A stretch of DNA of 64,000 bases, taken from positions 2,529,501 to 2,593,500 of the forward strand of contig OU452225.1 in NCBI GenBank assembly GCA_911728455.2, written 5' to 3'. Origin of the DNA: Marthasterias glacialis. Taxonomy: Eukaryota; Echinodermata; Asteroidea; Forcipulatida; Asteriidae. A program made the position numbers and the translations under genes. The number at the start of each line of letters is the position of its first letter. The first letter of the stretch is position 1. Positions 34,750-46,700 of this stretch are shown in pieces. The notes beneath the pieces were generated by a model that was not told where the DNA came from, searched no databases, and worked only from the letters and a program-made list of their open reading frames with translations.

Positions 34750-37700
34750 GTAAGTTAAAAAGAAAATCCTTAGAGAAAAATATCAGTTGTCTTTACATTT
34801 ACGTATTTTTAGGTGTTTGGACTTCAGTCGAACACTTCTTGTTACCCTTTTCCTTGGTATTCTTTTTTACTAAGCTCCAAGACACAGGTTTGAAAAATGG
34901 TTCCATGGTTTCATGCGCAGTTTAAACATCCCAAAGATTGTTCCATTGATTCTACGTTTGAACCCCATCATTACGCAGTAGCAAAACAAAAACATTCCTG
35001 AAAAAAAAAAAAAAAACATGATCGCCTTCAAAACTCCCAATAAATTCCCAATATCACCTTGTGGCTATTTGGAGGGCTTTTTATTTTATTTTATTTTATT
35101 GCAACCTTCATGTCCTCGCTGCACTGACGGAGGTAGTTTGATTAATGGTTGGGGCTAGACCCGTTTGACATGGACCGAACTTTTACCAAGATGAATTCAG
35201 TGAGAGGTGAAATGTTTTGTTTTGGGCCATAAAGGAATGCCTCAGATGCAGACTGATTGTATTAAACAAATAATGATAGATCTAGTCCAGTCAAGGACAG
35301 GACCACTGTTTAAAAAAAAAACGGGGAAAAAACAAAAAAACAAAAACGACTTGCTGGTTGAAATTTTTATGCAGTGCGTGAGTAGAGCCTTGTGGGATGG
35401 TTGATGATGAACTAAAGTTGACAGTGCGCAGATATTTACATCAAACAAAAAAGTTTCTTTCGGAGAGGTGGATTAAGGTTGACAGGTTGAGATGAAGTAA
35501 AGTTGACAGGGTTAAGATATTGACGTCAGAACAAGTTTCTTTTTAGAGCGATCTAGCTATGCTCGGTTATGAGTAACTGTATCCTAGTTCTGGTAGCTGT
35601 TGTGATGTTCATGCAGTGGTATAAATTGGTGTCAGAAGTAGGGGTGGAGGGGGGGGGGTGAAGTTGGTGATAGCATTAGAGGAAAGGCCTATGGTTCAAC
35701 TCACTAAGGACATGAGAAAAGTTGATATAAAGATAAGGACAAATCTCTTCCTAGTATAGTCCCCCAAAATGCTGAATTCAAGGAAAATATTTTGCTGTTG
35801 TATGGTAGTTCAGAGAGTTCGGCGCTACATGTTAAAGTTTGTTTCATTAATTAATTCTGGTTGTGAAGGCCAAGGATTCTCAGAACAAAAGTGAAATCAA
35901 TCACTATACTAGCCAAGAACCCCATGGAAAGAAGACAAATTTCAATTCTAGATGGATGGGAGGGGAAATCCTAGAGAAATATTCCAGGGAATACCCATGC
36001 AATCAGGTAGGGACTGAAAAAGCCAATCCACATAGTGCCCCCTCCAGTGCCCCCCCTGGTGGGATTCGAACCGGGGTCGTAAAGGTGGAAGGTGAGGAAT
36101 GATTACCACACTGATCACCCCTGTACATATATGTCTTTATGCTTACATGGTTTTCGGTAATCTCTGTATGGGAGATTCCTGAAACGATGTTCCTTGAAAC
36201 CATATTTATAAGCATAAAGACATACATGGTTGATCAGTGGAATATTTCCCTGAGGGTTTTGCCTCCCACATCTAAAATAGATAAAGCATCCTGGTACAAG
36301 AGTCACTTCCTGTGGGCCATTCCCTGGTCCCAAAAGAGGGGGGATCCCCCGCCCCGCCCCGCCACCACCACCACCGGCACCACCACCGGCACTCCCAATT
36401 GGCTTGTAACAGACAGGACAAAAGTTAAGGAGAAACAGCAAAATTGAAACACATTTTTTGAATACTTGAAATGCTTTGAATTGTCCGGAAGAGTTTGAAA
36501 TTCTTGAAGTGTCTCCCTGAATATTCCCAACGGAAATTCCACCTGTTGATGTCAAGAGATTTTATTTCTCTAAAAACCTCAACAGAGACATCCCTTCTTC
36601 TTCATTCCGAGCAAGAGTCCAGAACCAGAAAAAGGTTTCCCCATGGAAACATTCCAAATTTACAAAAAAGATTCAGTGGAATGATCTACCACTGCACTCA
36701 ATTTATGAGTCTGTGGACTAGATACAGAATCCTGGTACAAGAGTAGCTTCAACTGAGCTATGTGTAAACGGAATGTCACATTCTCACCTGGGACAATTAC
36801 AGGTGTTCAAAGTTGCTATTAAAACTCACCTTGTACCCTTATACAGTTGGCATGTGTGAATATCTGTCATTCCAGTGGGTTGTTAAAAAAAAAAAAATCC
36901 AAGAAATGATGGTGAAGTGAATGATCTGATGGATAAGGGGCCTGGAAAGTTGGTATTGTCAATTGGGAATCACATAGGCCTTCTACCGGGGCATGTGGTA
37001 CTGGTATGGTGATGTGTTATTGTTGTTTTGTACGTTGATGTGACATTTGTATTGCTCTTTGTGGCACTCGGTGTTGATGGTTTTGTTTGTGTCGCCCTGG
37101 CCCAATCTCATAAAGGTTGTATTTAGTGTTCAGCAGAAAATGGTGCTTAGCAACTTGTGGATCTAAACAAAAGATTAGCTAGGCACCAGTGACAGCAATG
37201 TAAATTACATGAAAGCCTGGCTGGTAACCCACTTCTACTAAGGAAGATGATTCTGGGGTAGTGGACCAGTCATAATTATTGCATACTGTTGAATGTTGCA
37301 TTGTCTTGATGGTGGCACAGCAGGGATTTGTTTACTGTGGCCTCTGGGCTTGGCTTATTGCCAGGCAACCGGTGGCTTCCCCAGTTTGACACAATGGGTG
37401 AGGTCATACACAGGTCAGAGATCAAAAACCTTGGCTGCTTCTGGAGCATTAGATGGTCCAAGCATTGAGTAAGACAATACCTTCTTTTGGGACTCAAGTT
37501 CTTGAGAATGTGTGGTTTTTGTTTGTTGGTAAGAGTTGGGTTGCATGTGATTCAAGGAGCTGATGTGATGGAGATATTAATTGAGTTGTTTGTTCTCATG
37601 CAGATTGCAACCTTGAGTAGGATTCCATTTACAACTGTTCAGCTGATCAGCTGATTTCCGCATTTTTTTCCCTCGGTTTCTCAGCTGTGCCATTAAAAAA

Positions 37701-40700
37701 ATGAAGAACACAGCGCAAAGTCTTGCTGTGACTGGCACCAGGTTGGTGGTTTGTTATTTTTGTTAACAATAACGTGATCAAAGCAAGTTAATGCCAAAGC
37801 GGTAGTTCATTTCTCGCTGTGAACAAAAATGATGTGTTTTCCAAAAATTTTTAAAAGTCCACTTACAGTTTTGTTTGTCTCCTCGGATAAGGTCACACAT
37901 TGTTCCATTTTCCCCCTCGTCAAGCTTGACAGGAATATTTTCTCAGAATTGCCGGAATCTTTTTTTCTTTGAGAGTACCGCTGGCACAAAAAAACCTTGA
38001 CTTGACAAAGCCAAGAGAACAAAGATGCTCTTTACTGCACTGGAATTGTTGGTTTCTCTATCGAGAATATGTCAAATGCGTGCACCGTGAACTGCAAAAC
38101 CTCAGCCTTTAGCCACAGCATAGGATTGGTCGGTTCACTCTGACTTAGCCCCATTGAGCTGACATAAAATGAATGAACAACAGTGGTAGCCTCTCTATGT
38201 CTTGTGATCCTCTTCTTGGAACAAAAGGACAAAGGTTTGGAGTCAGGATTTAACGCCTGCACAGTGCACAATAGCAAAAAAGTTGGCAAAATATTGTGTG
38301 GGTGAAACGAAGTGTCACAAGGCATGTGCGTGCTCTGTGCACGCTCAGCAGTGGAATCTCCAGGCCACCTTTGCTCCGGTATTTCAATTTTACACAAAGG
38401 CGTGTTTCAAAAAAATCAAGTTTCATAAAAACGAAGTGTCACAAGGCATGTGTGTGCTCTGTGCGCGCTCAGCAGTGGAATGTCCAGGCGACCTTTGCTC
38501 CGGTATTTCAGTTTTACGCAATGGTGTGTTTCAAAAAATATTTTTGTGGATTCACGTCAGCCAGCACCAACTAGTTAAGGAGTGACTACAATTAAGGTGT
38601 AACACCAGGCATCGGAAAATCTGGATTTGGAAATGAGTTTTCAATACAAACATAAAATCTGTATATAGTTTTGACAATGTTGAAATATTCAGTCATAAAA
38701 GTTCTTCAGAAACCCACCAGAAATACAAGCAAATAAAAACAAAACAAAAGTTAGTGCAATTGTGTGTGCTGTTGTGTGTCAAAACAGTTGCGGCAGTTTG
38801 TTTACTTTTTTTCATGGGATTTTAACTAGTTGGACTTTTGTCAGTGGCGTTGTCAAGGCTGTGATTGGTCAATACGTCAGTTAGGCGGAGCTGAATAGAT
38901 CGGTTTATTTTTACTCTATGGTACATGGTTGAATGTCAATGATCCACAGTGAAACAGAATTTGATGTGCTAAAAAGGCATGCTAAAAAGGTTTTGAAGTA
39001 CATTTGTGATAACTGCTACCTACATGCACCAAATAAGATTGTACATATTTCTGCTCTGTGTTTTCTCTATGGTACATGTTTGAATGCTCCCCAGTGAAGC
39101 AGAATTTGAGTTTGACTCCACACAATGGGCAGCAGAAGTGATGTATTTCCCGATGTGTGGTGACAGGGTTTTTGATTGTGGTATGCAGTGGCTTACCACA
39201 AGAGGCACCAGGTTACTGTGGGTTGAGTCACCCATTCTGTGGTTTCAAAGTCACTGTCATGGTTCAGTCAGTGCGATACAGGACTGCCGCTGCTGTGCAT
39301 GAGATTGGATCTTGCCTGTGGGTGATGGTAGAATGAGAGTTGAGCTCAGTGTTGTTTTTGGAAGGATTTTGACCCAATAAAGTGACTTTTGCAACCCCTT
39401 AAGAACGGGTCGGATTCCATTGATGTCCTAAACTCTCGACTGGAAGTACAGTCAGGGCCAATCTGCAGGGATGAGAAATCTCAGACTTAACTGGTTTTAG
39501 ACTCTTTCATGCCTGCCTGATGGACAAATTTCTGCAGATAATGAAGAAATCCTGCTCTTTGATATGCTTCTCTAGCGCTGAGGATACTGTGTCCAAAAGC
39601 TCCTTGAAATCTATAACTCCCGGGGTTACCAAAGTGTGGAAGCACCGTCATTGAAACATCCCTCCTGACATTTGGATCTTAGTTGAAGATCTTTTTATGT
39701 CAGCAAGGGCTCCCACCCCTGATTCTGCTAAACAGGAAAAATATGCTTAATAGAATTGGGAACATTTACATACATACATTGTATGAAATTGTTGTGGCTT
39801 GCTAGCTGAGACCAGAGCAAAAGTAAACTTGAGAAGAAAACAAATAACAAAAACATCAAAACCGCCAGTTTCACCACCAGTAATGCTGCAATTGTGGTCA
39901 GCAGGACAACCCTCCACCCTCCCACTGTCCCACAACAAATGTATCCACGAATGTTTTACAGACCAGCTGTCGAAGCTGACCTTTGACCCCGAGTTTATTG
40001 ACCTGGGGTCACCTCGTCCACTGGGGACTCTCAGTTCGCACCTCTCAAGTCTGTTTACAACCAGAGTGAGCCCAGGAATAAAACAATAACAACAACAACA
40101 GCCCTAGCAACCATTCAGCCTTTAAAACTGCTGACTGTAAATTTTATTTTCGGCTGCCACACTGAAACACAGAGTCAGCAGAAAGGTTTTTGTTTTGTTT
40201 TGTTTACAAATCGCCATAAAGTAGTGGTTTTTTTTTTTAACTCTCATGTTTACACTGGTAAACGGTTCAACTTGTACAGGGTTTGCTCTTAACTTTTTCA
40301 GTGAGTAGGCAATAGGACCAGTTGGCTTGTAAGTTGCTGTTTCAGAAGCCCAGCAGTTTTTTCCTCTATCCCTTATTTCATGTTGCTTTTTAACATGGAA
40401 CTAGCCAGCTGGACCACTCACTTGGAAAGAAGTTTGGCCGTTTTAGGTGTTTTAAGTTGGAGTGGCCAGCAGGCCAGCAGACCACAGTTAAAGGTCCCAT
40501 GAATTGGAAATGTTTTCCCTTTCGAACTATAAAACACATGCACTTATTAATTAATTCAAGTTTGTTCAAAATTTATTGGAGGTTTAGCCTATATTGAAAA
40601 AAAAAATAAACAAATAAAAAATAGGGGTGAAACCTGCTCCCCTAAAAGGTGACAAATTTGTGACATAGACATACACATGTAGGAACATGCCGTGGGTCGT

Positions 40701-43700
40701 CGTGCTGCGATAGGTACATGTGGATGTGATAAAACCTTCAAACTTAATGTAACTTCATGCACTATATAGTTCCTTTGGACAAATCTCTTGATATTTGGCT
40801 TTTGCTATATGGAAAATCCCATCGAGGTGGTTGCAACATAACTAAAGATGGTGTCAGTCTGCACAGATTCCCATCAGATCCAAAATACTGACAAATTTGG
40901 ACGGCTGCAGTGAAATCTACCAGAGTTTAATGGTCAGGAATGTGCATTGTCATTCAGTGATTTACATGTAGTTCTCCATGTACCAGGCAATATTAAAATA
41001 GATAATACAAATTTTGAGGGGTAAATACAAAAAAAGGTAATATCTCATAACAAATTCTTAGCAATAGTAAGCATTTTGTTTGACTAATATTAAACCGTTT
41101 ATTAAGCACTAAAATTTAATATGAACAAACACCACTTGATGGGACCTTTGAAGCCCCAGCTCAACATTGGTGAGGCGAAAAATGTAAATGTTCACAGACT
41201 TACATATAGGGGCCTACCTGACGTGGTATAAAAATAATGTTGGTAAAAAACTTTCCAGGCAGAGTGAAAGCAGAGCATTGAAATCATCTTAAAAGTTTAT
41301 GAAGTCAACACAGGTTGATCGTGTGAAACGGCCTTATCTGGAGTGTCGTGGCTGAGCGGTCTAGTGATGGACTCACGTTCTGGTGTTGTCAGAGTGTGGG
41401 TTCGAGTCCTGGTAGTGGCACTTGTGTCCTTGGCCAAGACACTAGACCATAACTGCTTCATCCTTCGGATTGGACTTATATTTATAAAGCCATAGGTTCC
41501 TTGTAATGTGTAATGCATAGAACCCAGTGCCTTACACTTACATGTACAGTAAAGAGAAGTGGTTTCCCCCGGTGTTTCTGGCATGGTCTGGCAGCAATAT
41601 GCGCTGCCTCACATTGTACCTGTTTTAAGGGGTTGTATTATAATTGTTTCCCCTCATAAAATTATTCTTAACAATCCATACCAGATTCATAATTCTGCGC
41701 CAGGAATGTCGTTTATGAGAGACATGGCACATCATAAATGCTAGCTATTATTATTTTTATTATTAATACCATAACCGTGCCTCAGAATGTTCTTGAAAAG
41801 CCAGATAATACATGTGCATGCAGTACATATTGTAACTTGCAACCTGTGGTACGTGCCATTTATTGTCGGTTTCAGTACCAGCCTGAACCCTGCACAAACC
41901 TAAGGAAACCAGGCAGATGGATTAGCAACACCAGCAACATTCTCAGAGGGAAATGGGATGGTCGAGCACTCACAAAACCAGGTTTAACCCACCAAAGTCT
42001 GGTTCCCAAGCCCTGATGCCTCGGAGCACACTGATCTAGGCAGAGCTATACTGCATAAGGGGAATTTTTCCCTCTACAAGATGTACTAAGTCAACTTCCT
42101 ACATGTAGAGATATGTACCAGTAGTGCTTATCTTAAAACGAATAAAAAATAGGCTCCGAAGATGACAGCACTGTTTTTTTACCAATGAATTATTCCTTAG
42201 TAAAGAAGACTAACAGTTTTTATTATTGAAGTCTAAACTGACAGTTGTGTGTTACTGACATACAATGTAAACCACCAAATATCTGATGGAACCTGATCCA
42301 CCTATGGACGCATTTTTTAGGGGCTTGCCAAGTGACAAATTGGCCTGAATGATTGCATTGCCTTTTAACCACCAGTATAAATAACCCACAAGTCACAGGT
42401 TTTGGGATACAGATTACCCGACCAGACACAAATACCCCCAAAATGCTAGCATTCCAACATACCATGGAACCAGTGGGTATCGAATGAACTGGCTTTGTAT
42501 ATCCCTTGTCACCTTGTTTACCAGAAGACAGACCTTGAACATCTCAGGGCAGTTCCTAGCTGGCAGGGTACATGCCCTTTTTGGTGGTATAGGTAAAGTT
42601 TTGAATAAATGTGAACGCAATATCCACAAAAAAGCAAGCATTATCAAGGATGAGATTTTTTTTACCAGGGATGAGAAACCTTGTCTTTGATCTAGTTCTC
42701 TAGGACTGTGAATGGTGTTCCCAGAAGCTCCTTGAAATCTAGAACTCCAGGAGTTCCTTTAAAGGTGGAAATGTCATCATTTCTACATACCTCTTAAATT
42801 TGGGATCCTAGTATCCGACCTTTTTTTGGAGTATTTTAAGCAGTTGCCGTCGGGATTCCTTTTTTTTTTTTTGGTGCCGTCCCCATGGCGGGATTCTTCT
42901 GGCGGAATAGACCGATTGGGCGACCAATGTTTACATGTCATCACATGACCTATTGTTAGTAATAGTAATCTGAGCGGATGGCAAACTACGTGCAAATACA
43001 TGCGGTGACCGACAGAGTCACACAAAAAGTCGGCTTTTGGTAATAATAACACAGTTACTGAGCCATTTTATTAAAGTAAAGTATGTTGTGATATTGATAT
43101 TAATCACATTACTGTTTCATAAACTACCAGTATTCTGCAACAAAAGAGGTTTATTTTATGCACTACCAACGTCATGACTATGTAGCCACCCGCCTGTTAT
43201 TTTGTTTGTAATGTAGGCCTAAATCACTGTGAAAAAAAGGGTAATGAACGTTGGAAAATTGAGCATTTTAGCCTTGCAAAATTTCATATAGGCAAAGGAA
43301 TCACACAGTTTTGGAAAGCAATTTCTTTGGATGATTCAGCTTCAAAACCTTGAAATTCTTATGTTGAAAAGTGTGTGATCGAGGTTGTCTGGCCCAAGCA
43401 TTCCGTCGTGCACTAGTACACATCGTGCCCATTTATACGTTACTTGTCAATTTCCAAGACTAGCTGGAACTGTCCTTCTGGCTTTATTCAGCCACTCGAA
43501 GGTCTCTGGTATAAACTATGGAATATTTTTCACAGATTTCGAGAAAGAAAAGCCTCGATCGAATAAATTATATGCAACAATCCTCATGTACCGTACCGCA
43601 CTTTCCTATGGAGGACGTCGTGTGTGTTTACATTTAATCCCAACAATAGGTCACGTGACACAGGTCGCGCAATCGGTCTATTGCCGGAATATATTTTTCT

Positions 43701-46700
43701 TGAGCTTCGCAGTTGAATAACCGGGCGACCTTTGCTGCGGTGGTCCGAAATTACATACAGGCGTCCGAGACGACCTCCGTTTCCATGCTGAGGAAACACG
43801 TCACGTCATCCGGTTTCAACTGGTTAAAAAGTACAGTTGTGTAAGTTTTGAGATGTGCTTCAGTCCCTTCCTTACAATCAAAAAGTTGAGGGAAAATCAT
43901 AAACTTGTCATCTTCATAAAATGTGTCCGTGCTTAGGGGTCTTTTTATGTGATGTCATTAAGTCACATGGGCTATCAAAATAGAGTTGCACATTGTTCAC
44001 ACTGCCGAGCCAATTCCCTGGAATTAAAACCCCAGGAGATTCTTGGGGAATTTTAACCCCATTGCTAACCACACATGTCCCCTTTACATTCGATGCAATT
44101 TTCCTGTGGAAAAACAAACACTCCGTAAATGCTAACCCAAGCAGGGCTATTTCCCAGGAAATGGCTATTGCTTGAGAGTTTGCCAGGGTTAGCAATTCAA
44201 GTGTGTAAAGGTCAACCAGATTTTCCCGGGAATTTCCTGGGAATTTCTAGTGTGAAAGGGGATTTAGTTGAGGAAGGCGAACACAATTTATGTTTGAGTT
44301 CACACAACTGATACACACCCACCTGTTGATCTTATTTATGAGTGTGGTTTCCCAGCCTGCTCCACCTACCTTAACCACTAAGGTAAACTTATAACCCTGT
44401 TATGATGGGTACCCTCCCGTTCCAGCCACAATCACATCAATATATTCCTCTCATCCTGTCATCTAACCCACTATAAACAACATTGTACCAGTTCTGCAAG
44501 AGTCTTGAACCGAGACGTGTAAATACTGGCCCTACTGGATCTTGGCCCCATTTCATATGCAGGGCTGCCTACCAGATAATATCGCTTGGCAATTTTGGCT
44601 ACTAAGAGAACAGTTTAGGTGGGTACCAATCGCTTACAGTCTACATGTGTACATTCCATTGCATTTAGATTTGATTACCGGTGTTTGCTTAGCAAGATTT
44701 CTTTTTGCTTAGAAAGTTAATTTATCTCTTCCCCCCCTCCCGAACCCTTATTCCCCCTCCCACTCCCCCTCCCACTCCCCAGTAAAAAGGATCAAAGAAA
44801 AATTCTTGTACCATCATATCAAGTCGAAAAAATCTAAATTTGAAAAGTATATTCAGCAGAAATGACTGCTTGGCAATTTTATATGCAAAGCACAATTTAT
44901 GTGGGAAGCAGTCACTCACAGTGTACAGTCCATCGCATTTGGATATTGCATTCCAATATCAAATGTGATTTTATTTAGGAAAAAAACAAAATAATTGGTT
45001 TTATAAAAATCGTAAAATTGGAAAGAAATGTGGTTTTGTAATTATTTTTTAACTTAAATAGAAATGTGCTTTTCATAAAATGTGTAACATTTGAATAGAA
45101 ATGTTTTATAATTATGTGTTATTTTAAATAAAAATTTTATAACAATGTGAAGGTTTTCGCAATTAAAACGTCTTCTGGGAGCATACCCTGTAAACTATTT
45201 AGGAGCTTTTGGAAAAGGCATAAATGTATGGTTTAGTACTAAGTTTAGTACATGTACTACATTTAGTATTAATTAATAGTATTATTATGACACTTATGTA
45301 CTTGAGCAAGACACTTAACTATAATCGCTTCAAAAAGGGGAAGAGGCAGTTATGTTTGTCTCGCAATGGATTCATTTACCCCTCCCTGTTCTTAGCTGTA
45401 CTGTGAAGAGACTTGCGTTTATATCGCCATGTCTTGCTTAAAATTTCTGTATTACACTTTGTGCAAATGCTTTCTCTTCGTATAGTGTAAAGTAACCCCC
45501 TCCCCCCCCCCAAATAAAATAAAATGAACTAAAAAATAACTAAATAAATTAAAACAAATATTAGTTTTGCTCCCACCTGGCCTTCCCCTGTGTAGTCATG
45601 CCAGTGAACTCCACATAATCTTGCATAAGTTGTTCCCAAAGAATTGATCTGAGGTCTTCAAACTCTCATTCTGACACCTTATCCTAAATAATGATAAATC
45701 ATCAACAACGTCTCAAATACAGCAGACCATCCGGACCTACATCTTAAGATTTTATTGACTGTCTGCGGCTGAGAAAGTTATGTCTACTTCTGTGATTTTC
45801 CAGATAATCTGAACAAGGGGTTCCCAGTTTCATAATAGCTGCCAAGTACATTCATACACTGTGCTTTTTACTGGATGAGGTTCACAGCCATCATTTGTTA
45901 CTTTGATACCTGCAGATTTTTGTTGAGCAACTTAAACAATTTCCTGCTTAGCAGTTTTGTGTTTGGTGTTTTTTTTTGTTTTTTTTTTGCCCTTGGCTGT
46001 TTGCCAAGACGCACGCCTCATCTTTTTGGAGTTCCCAAGTTACTTGTACTGCTTGCTACATCAAAGCTTCTGAAGCATCCAGAAACATGACCTCCGCGAC
46101 CCCACACAAAGGCTGAAACCTGCTCTCTCGCTTAGGGTCAACTGGGGTCATCTTGTATCCTCCATTGTCAAGACAACCTCTGACACAACGTTGCAAACGA
46201 TTTCCACATGCCAGGGAGATTAGTGCAGAAGTTAAGATATCTGTAGAGTGTGATTCCGTTTGGATGATTCATGACCGTCCGAGGCTGCTAATCGGGCAGA
46301 CAGTGATAGTGTCAAGATAGAATTGTGAAAACTTGTCTTACTACAGACGCAATACAGGATTAGTTACTTACTAACAGCAACCAATGATTCTAATTCAATC
46401 TGAAAGCACACTGACTATAAATGCCAAGTTCATCACCACTACCAATAGACCTTTCTATTGTTGATAAACAAAGCGTGCTAGTTGGCATGGACGGCCAAAT
46501 GTAGCAAAACATTCAAGTCTTGTGAACAGACGTTGTGACCAAATTCAACATTTTTGCAAACTTTCTATTTAAATAAAATTCATCCCACTATCGGTTGGTT
46601 TGTTTCCAACAAAGTCTGAACAATTCTTGAATATTTGTGTAACACTTTTGCAAACTGTGATTATCTGTTTTTGCTTTGCATTAATGGCTCCCCGTAGTTT

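Noticed and set aside
39799-40089. 96-codon plus-strand frame
   Set aside because: No splice sites or family. The dense transcription-factor motifs explain its sequence better.
41340-41420. Possible tRNA gene
   Set aside because: Same SINE family as 12597; stems are degenerate.
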